Source of the DNA: JBCCGL01 sp039029275
GTDB taxonomy: Bacteria > Pseudomonadota > Gammaproteobacteria > JBCCGL01
DNA length: 64,000 bases
Reading direction: 5' to 3'
Assembly (NCBI GenBank): GCA_039029275.1
Contig: JBCCGL010000013.1
Span: forward strand, 85,997-149,996
The notes beneath the pieces are model-generated. The model ran no database searches, was not told the DNA's origin, and saw only the letters and a program-made list of their open reading frames with translations. A program made the translations under genes and the position numbers. Shown piece by piece: positions 41,529 through 50,580 of the stretch (position 1 is its first letter; each line of letters starts with the position of its first letter).

Positions 41529-44291
41529 ATGTCAGCATTTATTCCGGGTCAACGCTGGGTCAGCGATAACGATACATCTTTGGGTCTCGGCATTGTCAAA
41601 TCAACGGCGGGACGCACAGTTGAGATCGAGTTTCCCGCCGCCGACACAACGCGCACCTACGCGCAACTGGACGCGCCGCTTACGCGCGTTATCTATGCAA
41701 TCGGCGACACCATCAACAGCATCGATGGGGCAAAGCTAACCGTTACCGAAGTCGAAAACGCGGGCGGCACCCTGCGTTATCACGGCACAAATGCATCGGG
41801 CGATGCAGGCAGTATGCACGAGTGCGAATTGGACGATCAGATCGCGTTTAATCTCCCGCAAGACAGACTGTTAGCAGGGCAGCTCGACGATAATAAATGG
41901 TTTGAGCTGCGCGCGATGAGCTTGCGATATCGAGCGCAAACACAATCGTCTGACACATTTGGTTTACAGGGCGCTCGCTTGAGTCTGATCCCGCATCAAC
42001 TCTATATCGCCGACGAGGTCTCGCGCCGAATATCACCACGTGTACTACTCGCAGACGAGGTGGGTCTTGGAAAAACCATCGAAGCCGGCTTGGTTCTGCA
42101 CCGAATGATTCTGAGCGGTCGCGTTCGGCGCAGCCTCATCATTGTGCCCGACGCACTATTGCACCAATGGCTGGTCGAGTTGCTGCGGCGCTTCAATCTT
42201 CGATTCACCCTGGTCGACGAAACACATTTCATGCGCGATGAATTAAGCGAAGATGAAGCGGATGATGCGCTGCCGCTGGAAAATCCGTTTGATCACAACC
42301 CGCTCGTTCTTTGCGGTCTGAGCTTTGCTTGCCGCGACGAAATCGCCCCGCTAATCAGCGCGTGCGAATGGGACATGCTGGTGGTTGACGAAGCGCATCA
42401 CCTTTTGTGGACGCCGCACGAAGTCAGCAATGAGTACCGATGCGTTGAGCAATGGGCAGCCCAGATCGACGGCGTATTACTACTGACCGCAACCCCGGAA
42501 CAGCTTGGACAGGAAGGCCATTTTGCGCGACTGCGACTACTCGACCCAGCGAGATTCCATTCACTGCCCGATTATTCGAAAGAGCAGAAAAGTCATATCG
42601 AAACAGCGAGACTAGTAATCGATTTGGAATCGAGCGAGACGCTTGCACCCGCGACAATGACCGCGCTCAACCTCCGCCTTGGTGACAACGCGCGCGTACT
42701 CAATGGGTCTGTCGTTGCAAGCAATGAGCGAAAACAGGCAATCGGTATCCTGGTCGATCAGTTCGGTACGGGGCGCATGCTGTTTCGCAATACGCGAACG
42801 AATATTCAAGGTTTTCCTGCCCGTCGTCTGACGCGCCATGAATTAGCAGACGATTCATCACCAACCCGCATCGAATGGCTGGCTAATACGATACGAGATC
42901 TTGCACCGGAAAAGCTCTTGCTAATTTGTGCCAGGGCAGAGACAGCGATGACCATCGCCAGGCAATTACGCGAGGTGCACGGTCTCCAGGCCAGCGTGTT
43001 TCACGAGCACATGAGTCTAATCGAACGCGACCGCGCCGCCGCATGGTTCGCGGATACCGAGGACGGTGCTCGAATTTTAATTTGCTCTGAAATTGGCAGC
43101 GAAGGCCGCAATTTCCAGTTTCTGCATCACCTCGTTCTGTTTGATATCCCCGACAACCCGGATTTATTGGAACAACGCATCGGGCGACTCGACCGCATTG
43201 GCCAGACGCAGGACGTTGTCATTCACGTGCCGGCCTTCCCGGGTTCGCGCGAGTCTCGCCTGGCAAACTGGTATCACGAAGCGCTAAACGCATTTGAGTC
43301 GAGTTGCGTTACCGGGCAATTCGTCAAACAGTCCGTTGGTGGAGACTTCGAGCAGTACCTGACTGGTTCCCAAGACGTAGAGGAATTTGTTTCTCGATGC
43401 CATGCGATTCATCAGGACAAAGTGAACGAACTTGCTGAGGGTCGTGATCGATTGCTTGAAATCAACGCGTGTAACCCCGCTATCGCCGATTCCATCGCAA
43501 GTGAAATCGAGCAGCGCGAACAGGACAGTACACTATCAAAATACCTTGAGCGTGCGTTTGACTGTTACGGCGTGGATATCGACGAACACTCACTCAACAA
43601 CTGGATCATCCGCCCCAGTGATCACTTACAGATCGACCGCTATCCGGAAATTCCCGAAGATGGCATTACCATTACCACGCGCCGCGATATTGCGCTTAAC
43701 CGCGACGACATGCATTTTGTAACCTGGGAGCACCCTTTGGTTCGCGCGACGTTTGACCTTTCGATTAACGGCGAAAAAGGCAGCGTTAGCGTGTGCGCGT
43801 TAAAGATGCCTCAACTTCCAGCGCGAAGCGTTTTGATGGAGGCATTGTTCGAAACGCGCTGCATCGCGCCGCAGGTGCTTGGCGTTGAGCGATTTTTGCC
43901 CAGCACAGTTGTTCGTCTGCTGGTCGATCAAACCGGCCGTAATTACAGCGACAAGCTCGCTGCATCGCGCTACGCATCACTGCTGGAAAATGTCAGCGAC
44001 GAAGTGGCCAAACAAATGATCGACATGACACGCACAACACTCAAAAAGCAAATTGGCGCAATCGAAGAAATCGCCAACTCTCGCATCGATGACATTCGCT
44101 CGGATTGCATCGATCATATGCACAAAAAACGTGATCCGGAACTCGCGAGACTTGTCGCGCTCAAACAACGAAACCCCGCGGTTCGCGACGCCGAAATCGA
44201 ACGAATGCGCGACGAAACCGCCTCTCTCGAAAAATACCTGGGTGCGACGACATTATCCCCGAGCGCACTGCGTGTTATATACACCCACTGA
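41529..44291 (+). CDS. rapA: RNA polymerase-associated SWI2/SNF2 ATPase RapA, 920 aa
   Basis: ATP-dependent RNA polymerase recycling factor. The N-terminal Tudor-like region (MSAFIPGQRWVSDNDTSLGLG) is that of RapA. Helicase motif I is LLADEVGLGKTIEAG, motif II LVVDEAHHLLW, motif III LLTATPEQLG, and motifs V-VI read SEGRNFQFLHHLVLFD and EQRIGRLDRIGQ. The C-terminal RapA-specific domain (about 600-920) ends LSPSALRVIY. It is shorter than E. coli RapA (968 residues). It lies in a forward-strand run avtA-GNAT-rapA-M50-xthA with short gaps. Confidence 0.97.
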   Translation: MSAFIPGQRWVSDNDTSLGLGIVKSTAGRTVEIEFPAADTTRTYAQLDAPLTRVIYAIGDTINSIDGAKLTVTEVENAGGTLRYHGTNASGDAGSMHECELDDQIAFNLPQDRLLAGQLDDNKWFELRAMSLRYRAQTQSSDTFGLQGARLSLIPHQLYIADEVSRRISPRVLLADEVGLGKTIEAGLVLHRMILSGRVRRSLIIVPDALLHQWLVELLRRFNLRFTLVDETHFMRDELSEDEADDALPLENPFDHNPLVLCGLSFACRDEIAPLISACEWDMLVVDEAHHLLWTPHEVSNEYRCVEQWAAQIDGVLLLTATPEQLGQEGHFARLRLLDPARFHSLPDYSKEQKSHIETARLVIDLESSETLAPATMTALNLRLGDNARVLNGSVVASNERKQAIGILVDQFGTGRMLFRNTRTNIQGFPARRLTRHELADDSSPTRIEWLANTIRDLAPEKLLLICARAETAMTIARQLREVHGLQASVFHEHMSLIERDRAAAWFADTEDGARILICSEIGSEGRNFQFLHHLVLFDIPDNPDLLEQRIGRLDRIGQTQDVVIHVPAFPGSRESRLANWYHEALNAFESSCVTGQFVKQSVGGDFEQYLTGSQDVEEFVSRCHAIHQDKVNELAEGRDRLLEINACNPAIADSIASEIEQREQDSTLSKYLERAFDCYGVDIDEHSLNNWIIRPSDHLQIDRYPEIPEDGITITTRRDIALNRDDMHFVTWEHPLVRATFDLSINGEKGSVSVCALKMPQLPARSVLMEALFETRCIAPQVLGVERFLPSTVVRLLVDQTGRNYSDKLAASRYASLLENVSDEVAKQMIDMTRTTLKKQIGAIEEIANSRIDDIRSDCIDHMHKKRDPELARLVALKQRNPAVRDAEIERMRDETASLEKYLGATTLSPSALRVIYTH

Positions 44292-44316
44292 GCAATCGAG
44301 CGAGCGCTGAATTGTC

Positions 44317-44970
44317 ATGATGGATGAACTCTCACTGCTTCAAAAACTTGCAGTTTGGGCACTGCCGGTCATATTCGCTATCACGGTTCACGAATTCGCA
44401 CACGGCTGGGTTGCGCATCGTCTGGGTGACAACACGGCCAAATCTCAGGGGCGACTCACGCTTAATCCGTTTAAACACATTGACCCACTCGGCACGATAA
44501 TCGTGCCCGGGGCTTTGTTGGCGCTGGGTGGGTTTCTGTTCGGCTGGGCAAAGCCCGTTCCGGTTAACTGGCGCAATCTCGACAGACCGAAAACCGACAT
44601 GATGTTGGTCGCTGTGGCAGGCCCGCTGTCCAATTTGTTGATGGCTTTGATCTGGCTGGCCGTGCTCAAGCTTGGCACGACTCTGCACGACGAATTTTTC
44701 TCCCTTCCGTTAGTTTACAGCGGCTACGCAGGTATTTTGATCAATCTGGTTTTGATGGTTTTGAATCTGCTGCCCATTCCGCCGCTCGACGGCAGCCGAA
44801 TTCTGGCGGGCATGTTACCGATGCGCGCCGCGTACTACTACACGCGGCTCGAGCGTTTCGGTTTCCCGATTCTGATTTTGCTGGTTGCGCTGGGTTGGCT
44901 CGGAGAATTAATCGGTCCGCCAATTTTCTTTTTACAACGCATGCTGTACAGCCTCGTCGGAATTATTTAA
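44317..44970 (+). CDS. Site-2 protease family (M50) membrane metalloprotease, 217 aa
   Basis: Polytopic zinc metalloprotease-like protein. The zinc ligands are in the first helix (ITVHEFAHGWVAHRLGD, HExxH) and the third ligand in the NLLPIPPLDGSRIL segment (NxxPxPxLDG). About five to six hydrophobic segments are visible, with no PDZ domain, so it is the small SpoIVFB/YwhC-like type rather than RseP. The substrate is not predictable. It starts 25 nt after rapA and 32 nt before xthA. Confidence 0.9.
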   Translation: MMDELSLLQKLAVWALPVIFAITVHEFAHGWVAHRLGDNTAKSQGRLTLNPFKHIDPLGTIIVPGALLALGGFLFGWAKPVPVNWRNLDRPKTDMMLVAVAGPLSNLLMALIWLAVLKLGTTLHDEFFSLPLVYSGYAGILINLVLMVLNLLPIPPLDGSRILAGMLPMRAAYYYTRLERFGFPILILLVALGWLGELIGPPIFFLQRMLYSLVGII

Positions 44971-45002
44971 CGTTAGGCATCTCACGGTGCCGGTCTGAAT
45001 TT

Positions 45003-45812
45003 ATGAAAATTGTTTCATTCAACGTCAACAGTGTGCGCTTGCGTTTGCATCAACTGCAGGAGCTGATCGATTCGCACAAGCCTGACATTATTGGCTTGCA
45101 GGAAACCAAAGTCACTGACGAAGACTTTCCCATAGACGCGATTACCGAGATGGGGTACCACGTGGAGTTTCACGGGCAAAAAACCCATTACGGCGTCGCC
45201 ATGATGTCAAAAGAAAAGCCTATAGCAGTGCAAAAGGGTTTTGGCAGCGACACAGAAGACGCCCAACGGCGCTTGATTGTTGGCGATTTTGAAACTGGCA
45301 CCGGAACCGTGCGCGTGGTCAACGGTTATTTTCCGCAAGGGGAGAATCGATCACATGAAGTGAAGTTTCCCGCCAAGGAAAAATTCTACGCCGACCTCTA
45401 CGCGTATTTACAGAGTGACTGTCAGCCGGACCAACGCATTGCAATCATCGGTGACTTTAACGTCGCGCCCGTCGATGAAGATTTGGGGATTGGTGAGGAC
45501 AACGTCAAACGCTGGTTGCGTACAGGCGCCACCTGCTTTTTGCCGGAAGAGCGCGAGTGGTTCGACAAGTTAGTCGAATGGGGTTTGACCGACAGCTACC
45601 GATTTATTTACCCGAACAGCAGCGATTTTTACAGCTGGTTCGACTATCGCAGCAAAGGCTTTGAGCGCGAGCCAAAACGCGGGCTGCGAATCGATCACGT
45701 ATTAGTCACAGCGCCGCTTCGCGACCGTATCGTCGACTCCGGCATAGATTACGACATCCGTTCGATGGAAAAGCCATCGGACCATTGCCCGGTGTGGACG
45801 TCGTTTAGTTAG
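45003..45812 (+). CDS. xthA: Exodeoxyribonuclease III, 269 aa
   Basis: AP endonuclease/3'-5' exonuclease of base-excision repair. The start is the ATG at 45003, since MKIVSFNVNSVRLRLHQL is the canonical beginning; an upstream in-frame ATG inside the preceding gene would add 36 unrelated residues. Conserved motifs: Glu metal ligand in DIIGLQETKV, DFNVAPVDEDLGI, YSWFDYRSKGFERE, and LRIDHVLVT and SDHCPVWTSF for the terminal Asp/His pair. It converges on the AraC-alkyltransferase gene with an 8-nt overlap of the coding regions. Confidence 0.97.
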   Translation: MKIVSFNVNSVRLRLHQLQELIDSHKPDIIGLQETKVTDEDFPIDAITEMGYHVEFHGQKTHYGVAMMSKEKPIAVQKGFGSDTEDAQRRLIVGDFETGTGTVRVVNGYFPQGENRSHEVKFPAKEKFYADLYAYLQSDCQPDQRIAIIGDFNVAPVDEDLGIGEDNVKRWLRTGATCFLPEEREWFDKLVEWGLTDSYRFIYPNSSDFYSWFDYRSKGFEREPKRGLRIDHVLVTAPLRDRIVDSGIDYDIRSMEKPSDHCPVWTSFS

Positions 45813-46674
45813 TCGCCGCTGCTATCGGCGAGAGTGCATTGTCCGCCACACTCGATTCCCAGCCCAACAGGGCCAACTTTCGCCCCTGCCCCCAATGGTA
45901 GCCGCCCAGCACACCGTCACTACGAATCACACTGTGGCAGGGAATTAACCACGCGAGCGGATTTTTTCCAACCGCCGAGCCGACGGCTCGCGCCGCCCCG
46001 GGGTTTCCAAGCAACTCACCAACCTGCGAGTAGTTAACCCGCGCCGCCATCGGCAACTGCAGCAGCGCTTCCCACACCTTGAGTTGAAACGGCGTTCCGT
46101 AGAGCGCGAGTTTGATTTCCGATTGCGTGGAGCGTGAAGTTCCAATCTGGGATAGAACTTTCGCGTAGTTGCGCGCGTTTGTTTCTTCCTGCACAAAAGT
46201 CGCTTTGGGCCATCGCGACGACATTTCTGCAAAGGCGTGGTTGCGGTCACCGTCGGTAAACGCGAGCCCGCATACGCCGCGAGAATTCGACATCAACAAG
46301 CACTCGCCGAATATGGAGTCTAAATAAGTGTATCCGATCGTCAGTCCCGCACCGCGCAGTTTGTATTCGCCGGGAGACACGCACTCGTAGCGAATAAATA
46401 AATCGTGCAAGCGTGAACTGGTCGAAAGTCCTGAAGACAGGCTCGCAGAAAGCACCGATTCAGAATCTCGCAAACACTCCTTCGCATGATCAATCGTCAG
46501 GAACTGCAGGAATCGTTTGGGGCTGATGCCAACCCACTGGGTAAACATGCGTTGGAAGTGAAATTCACTGAGATGAACGTGCTCGGCAATCTGCGCAAGC
46601 GATGGTTGATCGCGGTAGTTCTCGGCAAGAAAGTACAGCGCACGCTCAATGCGGGCGTAATCGGATTGACTCAT
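45805..46674 (-). CDS. AraC-like HTH / methylated-DNA alkyltransferase fusion (Ada-like, no N-terminal zinc domain), 289 aa
   Basis: Two domains: an AraC-type double helix-turn-helix (about 1-105; LAQIAEHVHLSEFHFQRMFTQWVG) and an O6-methylguanine-DNA methyltransferase domain (about 110-285) with the active Cys in AWLIPCHSVIRSDGVLGGYHWG. The usual PCHRV motif is PCHSV here. The zinc-coordinating N-terminal domain that removes phosphotriesters in true Ada is absent (289 versus about 354 residues), so induction by methylphosphotriesters is not expected. GAGGG 8 nt upstream of the ATG is a good ribosome binding site. It converges with xthA, another repair gene. Confidence 0.92.
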   Translation of the reverse strand: MSQSDYARIERALYFLAENYRDQPSLAQIAEHVHLSEFHFQRMFTQWVGISPKRFLQFLTIDHAKECLRDSESVLSASLSSGLSTSSRLHDLFIRYECVSPGEYKLRGAGLTIGYTYLDSIFGECLLMSNSRGVCGLAFTDGDRNHAFAEMSSRWPKATFVQEETNARNYAKVLSQIGTSRSTQSEIKLALYGTPFQLKVWEALLQLPMAARVNYSQVGELLGNPGAARAVGSAVGKNPLAWLIPCHSVIRSDGVLGGYHWGQGRKLALLGWESSVADNALSPIAAATN

Positions 46675-47046
46675 AGCTCGACCCTCGGTTGCTGAAGATG
46701 ATACTAAATGGGAGGCGATGATGTAGCGACCCGATTCTTGCGGGGTTGGTAGGTTCTGCTACGGCGCGGTTTCGCTCGTTGCAAAGTGGGGCGCTCGCTA
46801 GGGCCGCACTCCGTGCCACAGATCATTCCCGCATAAAACATGTCGCGTTTTCCGCACCAAAACGGATTCAAACAATATCGGCGTTTTGAGTAAAAACCCG
46901 GTAGGGAAAATGAATATGAAAAATCATACACTTAGCATCAAGCGATCTGGAAAACCGTAAAGCCGCCAGTCAACGAGATTAGAAACGACCCGGACTATCC
47001 AAAATTCTGCGCAGGGAACCCAACATTTTATTGGACTTCAAATACC
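46675..47046. other. Intergenic region without a convincing gene (372 bp)
   Basis: Between the divergent alkyltransferase and GNAT genes. I find no tRNA, terminator or mobile element. A 75-codon minus-strand reading frame (46704-46931) exists, but its composition (many Cys/Ser/Arg/Pro) looks non-coding. The stretch 46710-46840 is locally GC-rich, the remainder AT-rich, so the region is compositionally mixed; it may hold a repeat or an RNA I do not recognise. Confidence 0.4.
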
Positions 47047-47580
47047 ATGAACAACATTGTTTTCCATCAGGTTAGATCCAATCAAGAAAAGTCGATAGCG
47101 GCTTCTTTAATTCGCGAATATCTTGAATTCCTGAACTTACGGATTAAGCGCGATTACGAAATTGAGTTTGATCTGGATGCAATGGTGGATTCTGATGTTA
47201 GGGATGAATCCAAATTTCACCCTCCTTCAGGGCGGTTCTATCTCGTCACGTGTAACGACAAAATATGCGGGATCGGATGTTTGAAAAAAATCGACGATGG
47301 CATAGCTGAAATTCAGCGAATGTATGTGACCCCTGAGTCACGAGGCATGGGAATTGGACGTGCGATCGCTAATCAACTGATCAATGACGCAAAGTCGGTT
47401 GGATATCAACGTCTTAAACTCGAAAGCTTAAGATTCCTTGAAGCCGCGCACTCCCTGTACCGTTCGCTTGGTTTCAAAGAAATTAACCCATACGCGGATA
47501 ACAGTATGAAATCTTTTCAAGCCGAGGATCAGTTAGATACGTACTACTCGATTACCGTCTTTATGGAGATGACTTTGTAG
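47047..47580 (+). CDS. GNAT-family acetyltransferase in AT-rich segment, 177 aa
   Basis: Acetyl-CoA-binding motif in MYVTPESRGMGIGRAIANQL (RGMGIG loop), preceded by a beta-strand region (GIGCLKKIDDGIAEIQ) and followed by LRFLEAAHSLYRSLGFKEI. This is the common GNAT/PhnO-like fold. By hand count the first 180 bases are about 38% GC against roughly 50-55% in neighbours, with AT-ending codons frequent. That and the isolated position flanked by non-coding DNA suggest recent acquisition. Substrate unknown. Confidence 0.85.
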   Translation: MNNIVFHQVRSNQEKSIAASLIREYLEFLNLRIKRDYEIEFDLDAMVDSDVRDESKFHPPSGRFYLVTCNDKICGIGCLKKIDDGIAEIQRMYVTPESRGMGIGRAIANQLINDAKSVGYQRLKLESLRFLEAAHSLYRSLGFKEINPYADNSMKSFQAEDQLDTYYSITVFMEMTL

Positions 47581-47702
47581 AGATAATCGATTTGTTGCGA
47601 GACCAACGCATGCTATTGCGCTCGTATCTGCTCGCTGTGCATGCAGAAACGTGCCGCTAACAATCAGCACAAGGCCTTTTCCCTGAGAAGAACTTTTAGA
47701 CT

Positions 47703-48977
47703 TCAGTCCGCCAAAATCGTCGACTTCCCGCGCATATACGGCTGCAACGCGTCAGGAATTACAACACTGCCATCCGCCTGCTGATTGTTTTCCAGGATGG
47801 CGAGCAGCGTGCGCCCCACCGCTAAGCCACTGCCGTTTAGCGTGTGCAAAAGCTCCGGCTTACCCGTTTCCGGATTGCGCCAGCGCGCCTGCATGCGACG
47901 CGCCTGAAAGTCTCGTGTATTACTGCACGAAGAAATTTCGCGGTACTTGTCCTGGCCAGGCAACCACACTTCGATGTCGAAGGTTTTCGCAGCGCCAAAC
48001 CCAGTGTCGCCCGAGCACAGGGTAATCACGCGATACGGCAGATCGAGTTTTTGCAGTATCGTCTCAGCGTGCGCCGTGAGCTGTTCCAGTGCATCCCAGG
48101 AATCCTCCGGTTTGACGATCCAGACCAGTTCGACTTTTTCAAATTGATGTTGGCGAATCAGGCCGCGCGTGTCTTTGCCGTGAGACCCGGCCTCCGAACG
48201 AAAACACGGTGAGTGGCAGGTAAATCGCATGGGCAATTTTGCCGCGTCGACAATCTCATCGCGCACCACATTCGTGACGGGAACTTCGGCTGTCGGAATC
48301 AAAAAGTAGCCGGCGGTACCGTTGAGCGCAAAAAGATCCTCGGCGAATTTAGGCAGTTGCCCGGTGCCGAACAAGGTGTCTGAATTGACGATATAAGGCA
48401 CCGATATTTCGCGATAACCATGTTCGTGAATATGGGTATCGAGCATGAACTGGATCAATGCGCGGTGCAGCCAGGCGATATCGTCTTTGAGCGAGACAAA
48501 GCGCGCTCCAGTCAGTTTGCTGCCGAGTTCAAAATCCATCAAATCGCCGGCCAGGTCAAAATGCTGTTTAGGCTCGAAATTAAAACTGGGTTGATCGCCC
48601 CAGCGACGCACTTCGACATTGTCTTCTTCGTCTGCACCCTCGGGCACCGACTCGTGGAGAAGATTCGGAATGCCTTCGATGATGCTGTCGATCTCTGTCT
48701 GGATTTCCGCCAGCGCATTTTCTGCCGCCGATAGCTGTTCGCCGAGTGACGCCACTTCATCCAGCAAGGGTTGAATATCTTCGCTCGCGGCTTTTGCTTG
48801 ACCAATCGACTTTGATCGCGTGTTGCGCTCGTTTTGTAAACGCTGCGCCTCGACCTGAGCATCGCGGCGGCGCGATTCGAGACCCGAGAATGCGTCGATG
48901 TCGAGCTTGAAATTGCGTTTGGCGAGATTGGCGGCGACTGCGTCAATATCATTGCGCAGCAGTTTGGGATCGATCAT
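47703..48977 (-). CDS. serS: Seryl-tRNA synthetase, 424 aa
   Basis: Charges tRNA-Ser. The N-terminal antiparallel coiled-coil arm (about 25-105; ESRRRDAQVEAQRLQNERNT) is followed by the class II catalytic core with motif 2 (FRSEAGSHGKDTRGLIRQHQFEKVELVW) cut across residues about 265-290 and motif 3 (NGSGLAVGRTLLAILEN). The length is normal. It is single and housekeeping, followed upstream by crcB in an order seen in pseudomonads and relatives. Confidence 0.98.
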   Translation of the reverse strand: MIDPKLLRNDIDAVAANLAKRNFKLDIDAFSGLESRRRDAQVEAQRLQNERNTRSKSIGQAKAASEDIQPLLDEVASLGEQLSAAENALAEIQTEIDSIIEGIPNLLHESVPEGADEEDNVEVRRWGDQPSFNFEPKQHFDLAGDLMDFELGSKLTGARFVSLKDDIAWLHRALIQFMLDTHIHEHGYREISVPYIVNSDTLFGTGQLPKFAEDLFALNGTAGYFLIPTAEVPVTNVVRDEIVDAAKLPMRFTCHSPCFRSEAGSHGKDTRGLIRQHQFEKVELVWIVKPEDSWDALEQLTAHAETILQKLDLPYRVITLCSGDTGFGAAKTFDIEVWLPGQDKYREISSCSNTRDFQARRMQARWRNPETGKPELLHTLNGSGLAVGRTLLAILENNQQADGSVVIPDALQPYMRGKSTILAD

Positions 48978-49037
48978 TTAAAGGGGCTGAGTAAGAAAAA
49001 ATAGAGCCACGGATTATAGCATCTAAGCGCGCACGGC

Positions 49038-49412
49038 TTACAGTTGCCGCGCTAACTGGGCTCCGCCCCACACCGCGAGGAGGCACAAAAAAACATTTGC
49101 AAGAACGTTCGCCGCAGCCTTCATAATCGCGCCCTGCTCAAACAGATTTAGTGTGTCGAAAGAGAATGCGGAGAATGTGGTGAACGCACCCAACACACCC
49201 ACCAGCAGCGCCAGTCGAATTTCGTCGGGCACTGAAAAGCGACTCATGAACAAGATACCCAGCAATCCAAGCGCAAAGGAACCCGCCACGTTGGCGATTA
49301 ACACACCCCACGGAAAGTGATGCCCCCAAACCACATTTGCGGCATTGACCACAGCGTAGCGCAAAATGGCACCCACAGCGCCTCCAGCGGCGACAGCGAT
49401 TATTTCATTCAT
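49038..49412 (-). CDS. crcB: Fluoride exporter CrcB, 124 aa
   Basis: Small Fluc-type channel with four membrane segments and the family motifs GGAVGAILRYAV, the GVLIANVAGSFALG segment (Asn of the central pore) and LLVGVLGAFTTFSAFSFDTL (Phe-box and Thr track). A single copy suggests a homodimer in dual topology. GGAG 8 nt upstream of the ATG is the likely ribosome binding site. I did not see a fluoride-riboswitch pattern in the 78 nt before it. Confidence 0.95.
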   Translation of the reverse strand: MNEIIAVAAGGAVGAILRYAVVNAANVVWGHHFPWGVLIANVAGSFALGLLGILFMSRFSVPDEIRLALLVGVLGAFTTFSAFSFDTLNLFEQGAIMKAAANVLANVFLCLLAVWGGAQLARQL

Positions 49413-49490
49413 TCCGGGTTCTCCGATGATGCGCGTTATTCTACGCGATCAAAGCGCCACGATTTTCGGCGATTCGGGTAAAATTGAGTA

Positions 49491-50567
49491 ATGATCGCCC
49501 AAGAGTGCTATCTCCCCGACTACCATTCGCTCGCTGGCGAGATTAAGTCGTGCGCGCTTGATTTGGGCTTTGCCCAATGCGGGATTACCGGTGTCGACCT
49601 CGGCGAACACGAGACGCGACTGTTGAATTGGCTCGATAAGGGCTTTCACGGTGAGATGGAATACATGCATCGCCACGGTACGCGGCGATCACGTCCTGCG
49701 GAATTGGAACCAGGTACCTTGCGTGTCATCAGCGTTCGCATGGATTATCTCCCCGAACATATGTCAGACGCAAAAGCGGTTTTGCAGGACCCGGACGCTG
49801 CGTATGTATCGCGCTATGCACTCGGACGTGACTACCACAAGCTGATGCGTAAACGCCTGCAATCGCTGGCAAATCAAATAACCGAACTTATCGGCGATTT
49901 TCAATACCGGGTATTCGTTGACAGCGCGCCGGTGCTCGAAAAAGCACTGGCCGAAAACGCGGGGCTTGGCTGGATAGGCAAACACAGTAATCTGCTCAAT
50001 CGCAAGGCTGGTTCCTGGTTTTTTCTCGGCGAGCTCTACACAAATCTACCCTTACCGTTGGACACCCCCGCATTCGAAAATCACTGCGGTAGTTGCACCG
50101 CGTGTATCGATGCCTGCCCCACCGGCGCAATTGTTGCGCCCTACCAGGTCGACGCACGTCGCTGCATTTCCTATCTAACCATCGAACTTCGCAACAGTAT
50201 CCCGGTTGAATTTCGCAAGGCGATGGGCAACCGCATTTATGGTTGCGACGACTGCCAGTTAGTCTGCCCATGGAATCGCTTTGCGACCGAGACTCAGGAG
50301 CCCGATTTTTCGCCGCGACATTCACTGGACTCGACAACACTGGTCGAGCTGTTCTGCTGGAGCGCGGAAGAATTTGAATCACGGCACGCAGGAAGCGCGA
50401 TCAGGAGAATTGGATACGAGTGCTGGATTCGCAATATTGCGGTGGCGCTTGGAAATGCGCCTAGAAGCGATGAGTTAATTCAGGTGTTGCAAGAAAAACT
50501 GGGGACGGTGTCACCGATGGTCGATGAACACATCGAATGGGCTCTGGCGCAGCACGGCTGCGCCTGA
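49491..50567 (+). CDS. queG: Epoxyqueuosine reductase QueG, 358 aa
   Basis: Final enzyme of queuosine biosynthesis, a cobalamin and iron-sulfur protein. The two [4Fe-4S] sets are clear: CGSCTACIDACPTGAIVAP with a further Cys in RRCISYLTIE, and YGCDDCQLVCPWNRF. The N-terminal QueG region (SCALDLGFAQCGITGVDL) and the cobalamin/Fe-S domain order match the family, and the length is typical. It faces crcB across 78 nt and ends before the small unknown gene on the opposite strand. Confidence 0.97.
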   Translation: MIAQECYLPDYHSLAGEIKSCALDLGFAQCGITGVDLGEHETRLLNWLDKGFHGEMEYMHRHGTRRSRPAELEPGTLRVISVRMDYLPEHMSDAKAVLQDPDAAYVSRYALGRDYHKLMRKRLQSLANQITELIGDFQYRVFVDSAPVLEKALAENAGLGWIGKHSNLLNRKAGSWFFLGELYTNLPLPLDTPAFENHCGSCTACIDACPTGAIVAPYQVDARRCISYLTIELRNSIPVEFRKAMGNRIYGCDDCQLVCPWNRFATETQEPDFSPRHSLDSTTLVELFCWSAEEFESRHAGSAIRRIGYECWIRNIAVALGNAPRSDELIQVLQEKLGTVSPMVDEHIEWALAQHGCA

Positions 50568-50580
50568 AAAATGTCAGTGC

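Noticed and set aside
46704..46931. 75-codon minus-strand reading frame
   Set aside because: Its composition is unlike the other proteins (many Cys, Ser, Arg, Pro), it lacks a ribosome binding site, and nothing recognisable is encoded.
47655..47682. Integron attC-like sequence after the GNAT gene (CTAACAATCAGCACAAGGCC)
   Set aside because: Only one half resembles an attC end; no matching inverse core site and no integrase are visible.
49479..49484. TAAAAT just before the queG start as a promoter -10
   Set aside because: It is only 6 nt from the ATG, and no -35 lies at the right distance, so it would need a leaderless mRNA.
49413..49490. Possible fluoride riboswitch before crcB
   Set aside because: The gap is only 78 nt, and I could not find the conserved GGNGATGG-type core or the pairing elements.
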